A stretch of 64,000 nucleotides of DNA, taken from NCBI RefSeq assembly GCF_900130125.1, contig NZ_FQXY01000009.1, positions 62,001 to 126,000 of the forward strand, in the 5' to 3' direction. The notes under the pieces are model-generated. The model did not search any database. It was not told where the DNA came from and was given only the letters and a program-made list of their open reading frames with translations. Position numbers and translations under genes: made by a program. Origin of the DNA: Bacteroides congonensis. GTDB lineage: Bacteria; Bacteroidota; Bacteroidia; Bacteroidales; Bacteroidaceae. Numbering within the stretch: position 1 is the first letter of the stretch; the number at the start of each line of letters is the position of its first letter. Positions 53,513 to 61,702 of the stretch are shown in pieces.

Positions 53513-53692
53513 ATGGAATACCATCGTATATCTTTTATTCACGACGATACGGAGTACACATTTGTCAAAGCCATGAGTTCGGAACTGACCGGATATGCAT
53601 TAATATCAGCCTGCCGCGCGGAAGTTACCATTTATATGCGGGAGAATAATCTGAAAGGACGGTATATCTTGACCGGTATGGCTAAAGTGTAA
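53513..53692 (+). CDS. 59-residue protein upstream of the DEAD-box helicase gene
   Basis: The reading frame starts ATG GAA TAC CAT and gives MEYHRISFIHDDTEYTF, then MSSELTGYALISACRAEV, and ends in YILTGMAKV. It sits right after a -7 box and ends 6 bp before the helicase ATG, so a common transcript is likely. The composition is ordinary for a small soluble protein. I recognise no domain. Confidence 0.55.
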   Translation: MEYHRISFIHDDTEYTFVKAMSSELTGYALISACRAEVTIYMRENNLKGRYILTGMAKV

Positions 53693-53698
53693 GTCCCC

Positions 53699-55033
53699 AT
53701 GTTAGAGAAAAATGAAATTATACAGTCGGCTCTTCGCAACCTGAAGATTGAGGAGCTGAATCCGATGCAGGAAGCATCACTTGAACAAGCAACCGGAAGG
53801 AAAGACGTTATATTATTGTCTCCGACAGGGTCGGGCAAGACACTGGCTTATCTATTGCCTTTATTACTTACCCTGAAACCGGATGACGGAAATGTGCAGG
53901 TCTTGATTCTCGTTCCTTCGCGTGAGTTGGCTTTGCAGATTGATACCGTGTTTAAGGCAATGGGAACTTCCTGGAAGACCTGTTGCTGCTATGGCGGTCA
54001 TCCCATTGCGGAAGAAAAGAAGAGTATTCAAGGGAATCATCCCGCTATCATTATCGGTACTCCGGGGCGTATCACCGACCATTTGTCTAAAGGAAACTTC
54101 AATTCCGAAACGATTGAAACTTTAATCATTGATGAGTTCGACAAGTCTTTGGAGTTTGGTTTCCATGATGAAATGGCGGAGATTATCACGCAACTTCCGG
54201 GGCTGAAAAAGCGTATGCTGCTCTCGGCTACGGATGCAGAGGAGATTCCCGAATTTACAGGACTGAACCGGACGGTCAAACTGGATTTCCTGCCGGACGT
54301 TTCTGAAGAACAGGAATCCCGCTTGACATTAATGAAGGTGATGTCTCCTGCGAAAGACAAGATTGATACTTTATATAACCTGCTTTGCTCATTAGGAAGC
54401 AGTTCAAGCATCGTCTTTTGTAATCACAGGGATGCGGTAGACCGTGTGCAGAAACTATTGGCGGAAAAGAAACTGGTAGCCGAACGTTTTCACGGCGGCA
54501 TGGAACAGCCGGATCGGGAGCGTGCTTTATACAAATTCCGTAATGGTAGTTGCCATTTACTGATTTCTACCGATTTGGCAGCGCGTGGGCTGGATATTCC
54601 GGAGATTGAACACATCATTCATTATCACCTGCCGGTGAATGAAGAAGCCTTTACGCACCGGAATGGACGTACAGCACGTTGGGACGCTACCGGAACATCT
54701 TATCTGATTCTCCACGAGGAAGAAAAATTGCCTGCTTATATTCCCGAAGATATGGAAACAGTCGTTTTGCCTGAAAATCCGCCCCGTCCGCCGAAATCTC
54801 TCTGGGCTACTATATATATAGGTAAGGGAAAGAAGGAAAAACTGAACCGGATGGATATTGCCGGATTCCTATATAAGAAAGGAAACCTGGCTCGTGAAGA
54901 CGTGGGTGCGATTGATGTGAAGGAACATTATGCTTTCGTTGCCGTTCGCCGGGCAAAGGTGAAACAACTCTTGAACTTGATTCACGGAGAGAAGATTAAA
55001 GGAATGAAGACCATTATTGAAGAAGCTAAATAA
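53699..55033 (+). CDS. DEAD-box RNA helicase with DbpA-like C-terminal domain
   Basis: 444 residues. Motif I SPTGSGKT, motif Ib TPGRITDHL, motif II DEFD (Phe in place of Ala), motif III SAT, motif V STDLAARGLD and motif VI HRNGRTAR are all present. The Q-motif region reads ELNPMQEASLEQA. The last 80 residues (KSLWATIYIGKGKKEKLNRMD onward) resemble the DbpA RNA-binding domain, which targets 23S rRNA in Escherichia coli. A role in ribosome assembly is the likely reading. Confidence 0.9.
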   Translation: MLEKNEIIQSALRNLKIEELNPMQEASLEQATGRKDVILLSPTGSGKTLAYLLPLLLTLKPDDGNVQVLILVPSRELALQIDTVFKAMGTSWKTCCCYGGHPIAEEKKSIQGNHPAIIIGTPGRITDHLSKGNFNSETIETLIIDEFDKSLEFGFHDEMAEIITQLPGLKKRMLLSATDAEEIPEFTGLNRTVKLDFLPDVSEEQESRLTLMKVMSPAKDKIDTLYNLLCSLGSSSSIVFCNHRDAVDRVQKLLAEKKLVAERFHGGMEQPDRERALYKFRNGSCHLLISTDLAARGLDIPEIEHIIHYHLPVNEEAFTHRNGRTARWDATGTSYLILHEEEKLPAYIPEDMETVVLPENPPRPPKSLWATIYIGKGKKEKLNRMDIAGFLYKKGNLAREDVGAIDVKEHYAFVAVRRAKVKQLLNLIHGEKIKGMKTIIEEAK

Positions 55034-55212
55034 ATATACGTTTTTATTGCATTTCGCTTTCACTTTATTAGTAACTCCCCCATACAATGTTTATATTTCG
55101 ACCTTTATCCCTTACTTGATATCCGTAGATAACAATATGGTGTATATATCCTGTATAAACCAATAAAAAGAAAGGAAAATCTGCTTTAAAACAGTATTTT
55201 TATAAGGAAAGA

Positions 55213-55243
55213 TTTGTGCACCGGAAATAAATTCGTAAATTCG
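55213..55243 (+). promoter_or_regulatory. Promoter for serC
   Basis: TTTG (55213-55216) is followed after exactly 19 nt by TAAATTCG (55236-55243), one mismatch from TAnnTTTG. The ATG is 52 bp downstream. The remainder of the 262-bp gap shows no other signal. Confidence 0.65.
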
Positions 55244-55295
55244 CAAAGTCAAAGGACAAAAGTAACGAAATTGTTAAACCAAAAACAAACTTCAA

Positions 55296-56363
55296 ATGAA
55301 AAAGCATAATTTCAATGCAGGACCTTCCATTCTTCCGCGTGAGGTGATAGAAGACACAGCGAAGGCTATTTTAGATTTCAACGGCTCTGGTCTTTCTATA
55401 ATGGAAATCAGTCACCGTGCCAAAGACTTCCAACCTGTGGTTGACGAAGCAGTGGCATTATTCAAGGAATTACTCAATATCCCCGAAGGTTATTCGGTGC
55501 TGTTCCTTGGTGGTGGTGCCAGTCTGGAGTTCTGCATGGTGCCTTTCAACTTCCTTGAGAAAAAGGCTGCTTACCTGAACACAGGTGTATGGGCAAAAAA
55601 AGCAATGAAAGAAGCTAAGGGGTTTGGTGAAGTTGTAGAAGTCGCTTCTTCTGCTGAAGCTACATATACTTATATCCCAAAAGATTATACAATCCCGACA
55701 GACGCAGATTATTTCCACATCACTACCAATAATACGATTTATGGTACGGAATTAAAGGAAGATCTCGATTCTCCGGTTCCGATGGTTGCCGATATGTCTT
55801 CTGATATTTTCTCACGTCCGATTGACGTTTCTAAATATATCTGTATCTATGGTGGTGCACAGAAGAACTTGGCTCCCGCAGGTGTTACATTCGTTATCGT
55901 GAAGAATGATGCGGTAGGTAAGGTGTCACGTTACATTCCGTCAATGCTGAATTATCAGACACACATTGATGGTGGTTCTATGTTCAACACTCCGCCGGTA
56001 GTACCTATCTATTCTGCCATGCTGAATCTTCGTTGGATCAAAGCACAGGGTGGTGTGAAGGAAATGGAACGTCGTGCCATCGAAAAGGCTGATATGCTGT
56101 ATGCGGAAATCGACCGCAACAAAATGTTCGTAGGTACTGCTGCCAAGGAAGACCGTTCACGCATGAACATCTGTTTCGTAATGGCTCCCGAATACAAAGA
56201 CCTTGAAGCTGACTTTATGAAGTTTGCTACTGAAAAGGGTATGGTAGGTATCAAGGGACACCGTTCAGTAGGTGGTTTCCGTGCATCTTGCTACAACGCT
56301 ATGCCGAAAGAAAGCGTACAGGCCTTGATTGATTGCATGCAGGAATTTGAAAAACTTCATTAA
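55296..56363 (+). CDS. serC: Phosphoserine aminotransferase
   Basis: 355 residues; converts 3-phosphohydroxypyruvate and glutamate to phosphoserine and 2-oxoglutarate. It opens with [17 protein letters not shown]-binding Lys190 is in [12 protein letters not shown], and phosphate-binding residues lie in [11 protein letters not shown] and [11 protein letters not shown]. The length fits the short class IV aminotransferase form. serA follows in the same direction after 98 bp. Confidence 0.97.
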   Translation: MKKHNFNAGPSILPREVIEDTAKAILDFNGSGLSIMEISHRAKDFQPVVDEAVALFKELLNIPEGYSVLFLGGGASLEFCMVPFNFLEKKAAYLNTGVWAKKAMKEAKGFGEVVEVASSAEATYTYIPKDYTIPTDADYFHITTNNTIYGTELKEDLDSPVPMVADMSSDIFSRPIDVSKYICIYGGAQKNLAPAGVTFVIVKNDAVGKVSRYIPSMLNYQTHIDGGSMFNTPPVVPIYSAMLNLRWIKAQGGVKEMERRAIEKADMLYAEIDRNKMFVGTAAKEDRSRMNICFVMAPEYKDLEADFMKFATEKGMVGIKGHRSVGGFRASCYNAMPKESVQALIDCMQEFEKLH

Positions 56364-56371
56364 TAATATTT

Positions 56372-56438
56372 TCACCACAGATTACACAGATGGACACAGA
56401 TTTTTTAATTCTGTGAGAATCCGGGTAACCTGTGGTGA
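56372..56438 (+). other. Inverted repeat between serC and serA
   Basis: TCACCACAG (56372-56380) pairs with CTGTGGTGA (56430-56438). The loop contains ACACAGATGGACACAG, a kind of spacer sequence common in Bacteroides. It lacks a T run, so read-through from serC into serA is plausible. Confidence 0.45.
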
Positions 56439-56461
56439 GTCTTTATAAACAGAATTAAATT

Positions 56462-57382
56462 ATGAAAGTACTTGTAGCTACTGAAAAACCGTTTGCAAAA
56501 GTTGCGGTAGACGGTATTCGTAAAGAAATAGAAGCAGCCGGATATGAGCTTGCTTTACTCGAGAAATATACAGATAAAGCTCAGTTGCTGGATGCAGTGA
56601 AAGATGCTAACGCTATCATTATCCGTAGTGATATTATTGATGCCGAAGTGCTTGACGCTGCCAAGGAACTGAAGATTGTAGTTCGTGCCGGTGCCGGATA
56701 CGATAACGTAGACCTGGCTGCTGCCACTGCCCACAATGTATGTGTGATGAACACTCCGGGACAGAACTCGAATGCTGTTGCCGAACTGGCTTTGGGCATG
56801 ATGGTGTATGCTGTTCGCAACTTCTATAACGGAACTTCCGGTACGGAATTGATGGGCAAGAAACTGGGTATCCACGCTTATGGAAACGTAGGCCGCAATG
56901 TGGCTCGTGTTGCCAAAGGCTTCGGAATGGAAGTGTATGCTTATGACGCATTCTGCCCGAAAGAAGTAATCGAAAAAGACGGTGTGAAAGCACTTGATTC
57001 GGCAGAAGAACTCTATAAGACTTGCCAGGTTGTATCTTTGCATATTCCTGCAACTGCCGAAACTAAGAATTCTATCAATTATGCTTTGCTGAAAGATATG
57101 CCGAAGGGCGCGATGTTGGTAAACACTGCCCGTAAGGAAGTTATCAATGAAGCCGAACTGATTAAGTTGATGGAAGACCGTGACGACTTCAAATACATCA
57201 CAGACATCATGCCTGCTGCCAACGCAGAATTTGCGGAGAAGTTTGCCGGACGTTATTTCTCAACTCCGAAGAAGATGGGTGCACAGACTGCCGAAGCAAA
57301 TATCAATGCCGGTATTGCTGCTGCCCAACAAATCGTTGGTTTCTTGAAAGACGGTTGCGAAAAATTCCGCGTGAATAAATAA
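56462..57382 (+). CDS. serA: Short D-3-phosphoglycerate dehydrogenase, lysine-type
   Basis: 306 residues; the first enzyme of serine synthesis. The NAD site is HAYGNVGRNVA (138-148) and the substrate-binding Arg is in NTARKEVIN. The C-terminal ACT/allosteric domain found in longer SerA proteins is absent. The usual catalytic His in the TPHxG context is replaced: the sequence reads STPKKMGAQTAEAN. Short PGDHs with Lys in place of His are known, for example from Entamoeba and Bacteroidetes. Feedback by serine through an ACT domain is therefore not expected. Confidence 0.93.
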   Translation: MKVLVATEKPFAKVAVDGIRKEIEAAGYELALLEKYTDKAQLLDAVKDANAIIIRSDIIDAEVLDAAKELKIVVRAGAGYDNVDLAAATAHNVCVMNTPGQNSNAVAELALGMMVYAVRNFYNGTSGTELMGKKLGIHAYGNVGRNVARVAKGFGMEVYAYDAFCPKEVIEKDGVKALDSAEELYKTCQVVSLHIPATAETKNSINYALLKDMPKGAMLVNTARKEVINEAELIKLMEDRDDFKYITDIMPAANAEFAEKFAGRYFSTPKKMGAQTAEANINAGIAAAQQIVGFLKDGCEKFRVNK

Positions 57383-57400
57383 TATTCATAGAAATAGTAG

Positions 57401-57447
57401 TATATTTGAGCCACAGATTTTCAATAAGTCTGTGGCTTTAATTTTTT
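57401..57447 (+). terminator. Hairpin after serA, overlapping a possible promoter
   Basis: AGCCACAGA (57409-57417) pairs with TCTGTGGCT (57429-57437) and is followed by a T-rich tract, a normal terminator. A TATATTTG box (57401-57408) ends where the stem starts, so a transcript for the DUF1015 gene would begin inside the hairpin. Confidence 0.8.
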
Positions 57448-57467
57448 ACATATTAAATACTAATATC

Positions 57468-58715
57468 ATGGCAATAATTAAACCTTTTAAGGGCATTCGT
57501 CCACCGCAGGAGTTGGTGGAACAGGTTGCTTCCCGTCCTTACGATGTCTTGAATTCAGAAGAAGCCCGCCTTGAAGCGGAAGGTAACGAAAAGTCTCTTT
57601 ATCATATCATTAAACCTGAAATTGATTTTCCCGTTGGCACGGACGAACATGACGAGCCGGTGTATGCCAAGGCTGCCGAGAACTTCCAGGCGTTTCAGGA
57701 CAAAGGCTGGTTGGTGCAGGATACGAAGGAAAACTATTATATCTACGCTCAAACGATGAATGGGAAAACACAGTACGGACTGGTTGTCGGTGCTTATGTT
57801 CCCGATTATATGAATGGAGTTATCAAGAAGCACGAACTTACCCGTCGTGACAAGGAAGAAGACCGTATGAAGCATGTCCGTGTGAATAATGCGAATATCG
57901 AGCCTGTTTTCTTCGCTTATCCTGATAACGATAAGTTGGATGCCATTATCAAAAAATATACTGCGGAAAAGCCTGTCTATGACTTTATAGCTCCGGGTGA
58001 TGGTTTCGGCCATACTTTTTGGATTGTTGACCAGGACGAGGATATTGCTGTCATTACGGCTGAATTTGCGAAGATGCCGGCTCTGTATATCGCCGACGGG
58101 CATCACCGTTCCGCTGCTGCCGCATTGGTAGGGGCAGAGAAAGCGAAGCAGAACCCGAATCATCGCGGTGATGAAGAATATAATTACTTCATGGCCGTTT
58201 GCTTCCCCGCCAATCAACTGACTATCATTGATTACAACCGTGTAGTGAAAGACCTCAACGGATTGACTCCCGAACAGTTCCTTGCTGCATTGGAAAAGAA
58301 CTTTGTCGTAGAAGAGAAAGGTGCGGATATTTACAAACCATCCGGTTTGCATAACTTCTCTCTTTACTTGAATGATAAATGGTACAGCCTGACTGCCAAA
58401 GCCGGAACATACAACGATAATGACCCTATCGGTGTACTTGATGTTACCATTTCTTCTAATCTGATTTTAGATGAAATCCTGGGAATAAAAGACTTGCGTT
58501 CGGATAAGCGTATCGACTTTGTTGGCGGTATCCGTGGATTGGGCGAACTCAAGAAACGTGTGGATAGCGGTGAAATGAAAGTTGCTCTGGCACTTTATCC
58601 TGTGTCTATGAAACAACTGATGGATATTGCGGATACAGGTAATATCATGCCGCCCAAGACCACTTGGTTTGAACCTAAACTCCGCTCGGGACTGGTTATT
58701 CATAAGTTGGATTAA
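57468..58715 (+). CDS. DUF1015 family protein
   Basis: 415 residues from the ATG at 57468; an in-frame start 36 bp upstream lies in the terminator T tract. It opens IIKPFKGIRPPQELVEQVASRPYDVL, diagnostic of DUF1015. ALYIADGHHRSAAAAL holds conserved His and Arg residues. The family is encoded next to serA/serC in many bacteria, which suggests a link to serine metabolism. A serine-kinase (SerK-like) activity has been described for an archaeal relative in this superfamily; no activity can be claimed here. Confidence 0.9.
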   Translation: MAIIKPFKGIRPPQELVEQVASRPYDVLNSEEARLEAEGNEKSLYHIIKPEIDFPVGTDEHDEPVYAKAAENFQAFQDKGWLVQDTKENYYIYAQTMNGKTQYGLVVGAYVPDYMNGVIKKHELTRRDKEEDRMKHVRVNNANIEPVFFAYPDNDKLDAIIKKYTAEKPVYDFIAPGDGFGHTFWIVDQDEDIAVITAEFAKMPALYIADGHHRSAAAALVGAEKAKQNPNHRGDEEYNYFMAVCFPANQLTIIDYNRVVKDLNGLTPEQFLAALEKNFVVEEKGADIYKPSGLHNFSLYLNDKWYSLTAKAGTYNDNDPIGVLDVTISSNLILDEILGIKDLRSDKRIDFVGGIRGLGELKKRVDSGEMKVALALYPVSMKQLMDIADTGNIMPPKTTWFEPKLRSGLVIHKLD

Positions 58716-58743
58716 AGAATAAATCTTATTTAATAAAATCAAG

Positions 58744-58789
58744 CGGTCGAACCGTTACAATCATACAACCGATTGTAGCAGTTCGACCG
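58744..58789 (+). other. Hairpin heading the 58.8-kb array
   Basis: CGGTCGAAC (58744-58752) and GTTCGACCG (58781-58789) are fully complementary. ACAATC (58757-58762) and GATTGT (58771-58776) pair around the same centre. The right arm contains the ACCG that opens every array unit. Confidence 0.7.
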
Positions 58790-58939
58790 TTCGTTTATAA
58801 TGGAATAACCGTTCGTTTATAATGGAATAACCGTTCGTTTGTAATAGAATAACCGTTTGTTTGCAGTAAAACGACCGCTCATTTATACTGAAACGACCGC
58901 TCGTTTGCATCAATTCGACCGCATATTGATGAATGAACA
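58786..58939 (+). repeat. Tandem array of seven units with an exact 22-bp period
   Basis: Units begin with ACCG at 58786, 58808, 58830, 58852, 58874, 58896 and 58918. Units 1 and 2 are identical and start ACCGTTCGTTTATAATGG. Unit 3 has two changes, and units 4-7 diverge progressively while keeping the register. A weak earlier unit may start at 58764. The array lies in the 283-bp gap between DUF1015 and the YigZ gene. There are no spacer sequences, so it is not a CRISPR array. Confidence 0.9.
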
Positions 58940-58963
58940 TCACTTAATATTTCCAAATGATAG

Positions 58964-58994
58964 ATTGAATTTTCTCAATAAAGCCGTATCTTTG
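58964..58994 (+). promoter_or_regulatory. Promoter of the YigZ gene, nearly touching the start codon
   Basis: ATTG (58964-58967) and TATCTTTG (58987-58994) are separated by 19 nt. Only four bases separate the -7 box from the ATG at 58999, so the transcript would be leaderless or nearly so. Confidence 0.6.
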
Positions 58995-58998
58995 CGCC

Positions 58999-59613
58999 AT
59001 GACTGCTGAAGATACTTATAAAACCATTACAGAACCTTCCGAAGGTATTTATACAGAAAAGCGAAGCAAGTTCATTGCTATCGCCCTTCCTGTGCGTACT
59101 ATCGACGAGATAAAGGTACATCTTGAAACGTATCAGAAGAAGTATTATGATGCCCGCCATGTATGTTATGCTTATATGTTGGGTGCGGCACGCAAGGATT
59201 TTCGTGCCAATGACAACGGAGAACCTTCCGGCACGGCAGGCAAGCCTATTCTCGGACAGATTAATTCCAATGAACTGACGGATATTCTGATTATCGTAGT
59301 CCGTTATTTCGGTGGAATCAAGTTAGGAACCAGTGGATTGATTGTTGCTTATAAGGCTGCTGCTGCCGAAGCTATCGCTGCCGCTACGATTATAGAGAAA
59401 ACGGTAGATGATGATGTGACAGTCATGTTCGAATATCCTTTTATGAATGACATCATGCGCATTGTAAAAGAAGAAGAACCGGAGATTCTCAACCAGTCGT
59501 ATGACATGGATTGCAGCATGACACTGCGGATTCGCCGTTCGATGATGCCGAAACTGCGTGCACGACTGGAAAAGGTGGAGACAGCGCGGATTCTTGATGA
59601 TGAAGAGAACTGA
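58999..59613 (+). CDS. YigZ/IMPACT family protein
   Basis: 204 residues. The start matches the usual family N-terminus (DTYKTITEPSEGIYTEKRSKF). The UPF0029 core has RHVCYAYMLG... and NDNGEPSGTAGKPILGQI plus VRYFGGIKLGTSGL. A C-terminal ferredoxin-like subdomain (about 135-204) completes the two-domain form. In eukaryotes the relative IMPACT modulates Gcn2; the bacterial role is uncertain and probably concerns translation. Confidence 0.93.
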   Translation: MTAEDTYKTITEPSEGIYTEKRSKFIAIALPVRTIDEIKVHLETYQKKYYDARHVCYAYMLGAARKDFRANDNGEPSGTAGKPILGQINSNELTDILIIVVRYFGGIKLGTSGLIVAYKAAAAEAIAAATIIEKTVDDDVTVMFEYPFMNDIMRIVKEEEPEILNQSYDMDCSMTLRIRRSMMPKLRARLEKVETARILDDEEN

Positions 59614-59662
59614 CGTGTAGAAAGTAGTGATAGTTGGAACAGGTCGATTAGATTGAATTTGA

Positions 59663-60535
59663 ATGAGAAAGAAATACTGCATATTTTATATTCTGCTTTT
59701 GAGTTTCCTTGCATGGGGGAGTGCTCGGGTTGTTTGTGCACAGGAGACTCAAATGATTCAGGAGACTCGAACGACTCAAGAGACTCGGAAGATTCAGGAG
59801 ACGCAGAAGCCTCAGGAAGCGCAGAAGTCAGCTCCTAATAATATTCCCGTTCCCTGGTATTCGCAGAAAATCACGGGGTGTCCTTATTCGCATTGTTCCC
59901 TGGCTTCCTCTTTGATGGTATTCGACTATTTTAAAGGGATGACGACCGACAAACAACGGTCGGCTCAAGATGCGGAAAAGAAACTGGTAGAATATCAGCG
60001 GAACTACTTCCTGAAAAAGCGTGCTCCTTTCCGTCGGCGTACTTCGATAGGGCAGGGTGGTTATTATTCTTTCGAGATAGATTCACTGGCGCGTTATTAC
60101 GAAAATATGGTAAGTGCCGAGCATTTCCAAAAGAAAGATTACCGGATATTGAAAGATTATATCGACCGTGGTATTCCTGTGTTGGTGAATGTAAGATATA
60201 CAGGTGCAGTTCGTGGCTTGCGTCCCGGGCCGAGAGGACATTGGATGGTACTTCGCGGCATTGATGATAAACATGTGTGGGTGAATGACCCCGGCCGTTC
60301 GCCGGAGATGCGGAGTAAAGGTGAGAATATCTGCTATCCCATAAAGAAACAAACGGGTAATCCCTCTTATTTTGATGGCTGCTGGACAGGGCGTTTTATC
60401 GTGGTTACCCCCAAAGAATGGATACGTAATCCGCTCTTTGCACAAGTGGGAAAATTGCCGCCATTGGAAGAGGTGACTTATGTAGTTCCCCCTTTTATTT
60501 CGTCTATGGAGTTGCCACGGGTTATCAGTCAATAA
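59663..60535 (+). CDS. Secreted C39-like cysteine peptidase with hexapeptide repeat
   Basis: 290 residues. A signal peptide (1-26, cut after VCA) is followed by five six-residue repeats (27-56: QETQMI, QETRTT, QETRKI, QETQKP, QEAQKS). A papain-like peptidase_C39_2 domain follows, with likely nucleophile Cys78 in YSHCSLASSLMVFDYF, His in RGHWMVLRGI and an acid in VWVNDPG. The C-terminal 40 residues continue beyond the domain. It probably acts in the periplasm or outside the cell. It is closely followed by the HpaII-like gene on the same strand. Confidence 0.82.
   Translation: MRKKYCIFYILLLSFLAWGSARVVCAQETQMIQETRTTQETRKIQETQKPQEAQKSAPNNIPVPWYSQKITGCPYSHCSLASSLMVFDYFKGMTTDKQRSAQDAEKKLVEYQRNYFLKKRAPFRRRTSIGQGGYYSFEIDSLARYYENMVSAEHFQKKDYRILKDYIDRGIPVLVNVRYTGAVRGLRPGPRGHWMVLRGIDDKHVWVNDPGRSPEMRSKGENICYPIKKQTGNPSYFDGCWTGRFIVVTPKEWIRNPLFAQVGKLPPLEEVTYVVPPFISSMELPRVISQ
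59741..59830 (+). repeat. Five 18-bp tandem repeats inside the C39 gene
   Basis: Each 18-bp unit encodes Gln-Glu-Thr/Ala plus three variable residues and begins CAGGAGAC or a close variant. A whole number of codons per unit means copy-number change keeps the frame. Confidence 0.85.
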
Positions 60536-60586
60536 AAGCAATGCATTTATAAAACATCATTAGTAAAATAAAGAAGAACAAGATAT

Positions 60587-61672
60587 ATGGCATTTGAAGC
60601 AACTAAAAAAGAGTGGTGTGAACTATATACTTTCTTCCGCCTGTTGGCGGACGGGAAGGTTGTATTAGGTACGGCAGAGGCGAAAGCAGGAGAGATTTCC
60701 TGGCCTGTGGCAATGATTCAACGGGAAGAACATGACGGAACACGCCGGTATTATATTGAAGAAGAAACGATTCGCATCGAAGGAGAAACAGGGATTAAGT
60801 CCATGCCTCGCGAGGATTTCGGCATTGTGGCCGAATTGATATTACAGGCCGTTAAATCTTCTTCGGAGAATGACGTTACCTCACCGGACGGAGTGGAAGA
60901 GTTTTTGGACGAAGCGGGTATCTACGATTTGGAAGCAAAGACGGAAGACCGTACAGACTTCTCTGTCGCTTTTTGGCATCCGGAAGCACCGTTGAGAGGA
61001 TTTAATGTCCGTTCCCGATTGAGTGCAATGAATCCGTTGTTGGATGGGGGACGTGCCGCGAATCTTAAGTTGGAACAGAGTGGAATTAAATTTGCCACTC
61101 CGACAGTGAACAAGATTAATGCTTTGCCTGAATCTCCTAATGAGGTAGCCGAGCGAATGATGATGATTGAACGTTTGGGTGGTGTACTCAAATATTCGGA
61201 TGTGGCCGACCGTGTATTCCGTAGCAATCTGTTGATGATTGACTTGCATTTCCCGCGAGTCTTGACGGAAATGGTGCGCATCATGCATCTGGATGGTATA
61301 TCCCGTATCAGTGAACTGACGGAGATTATCAAACAGATAAACCCGTTGAAGATTAAAGATGAACTGATAAACAAGCATAAGTTCTATGAATTTAAGATGA
61401 AGCAGTTCTTGATGGCACTGGCATTGGGTATGCGTCCTGCGAAAATCTATAACGGACAGGATTCGGCAGTAGAAGGTATACTATTGGTGGATGGCAACGG
61501 CAATGTACTCTGTTATCATAAATCGGAGAAACAAGTGATGGAAGACTTCTTGTTCCTGAATACCCGGCTGGAGAAAGGTTCTTTGGATAAGGATAAATAC
61601 GGATTCCTGGAAAGGGAGAACGGAGTATATTATTTCAAGCTGAATGCGAAGATTGGTCTGGTTAAAAGATAG
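60587..61672 (+). CDS. HpaII-family restriction endonuclease homologue, orphan
   Basis: 361 residues. The opening TKKEWCELYTFFRLLADGKV, VEEFLDEAGIYDLEAKT, then TDFSVAFWHPEAPLRGFNVRSRL and LLDGGRAANLKLEQSGIKF follow the order of conserved blocks I remember for the HpaII (CCGG) family. In the reference enzymes the core block reads GFSIKS, and its Lys is the PD-(D/E)XK lysine; here Arg occupies that place (GFNVRS). No DNA methyltransferase gene is nearby, so cutting would be harmful if active. It may be inactive or recruited to another task. Family recognition is from memory. Confidence 0.68.
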   Translation: MAFEATKKEWCELYTFFRLLADGKVVLGTAEAKAGEISWPVAMIQREEHDGTRRYYIEEETIRIEGETGIKSMPREDFGIVAELILQAVKSSSENDVTSPDGVEEFLDEAGIYDLEAKTEDRTDFSVAFWHPEAPLRGFNVRSRLSAMNPLLDGGRAANLKLEQSGIKFATPTVNKINALPESPNEVAERMMMIERLGGVLKYSDVADRVFRSNLLMIDLHFPRVLTEMVRIMHLDGISRISELTEIIKQINPLKIKDELINKHKFYEFKMKQFLMALALGMRPAKIYNGQDSAVEGILLVDGNGNVLCYHKSEKQVMEDFLFLNTRLEKGSLDKDKYGFLERENGVYYFKLNAKIGLVKR

Positions 61673-61702
61673 GTTCTAAACAAGATAAGCTCAAAACATA
61701 GT

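Noticed and set aside
55034..55295. Riboswitch in the serC leader
   Set aside because: Only about 50 nt separate the promoter from the ATG; no aptamer-like structure was found.
58786..58939. CRISPR array
   Set aside because: Repeats are contiguous with a 22-bp period and have no unique spacers; no cas genes are present in the window.
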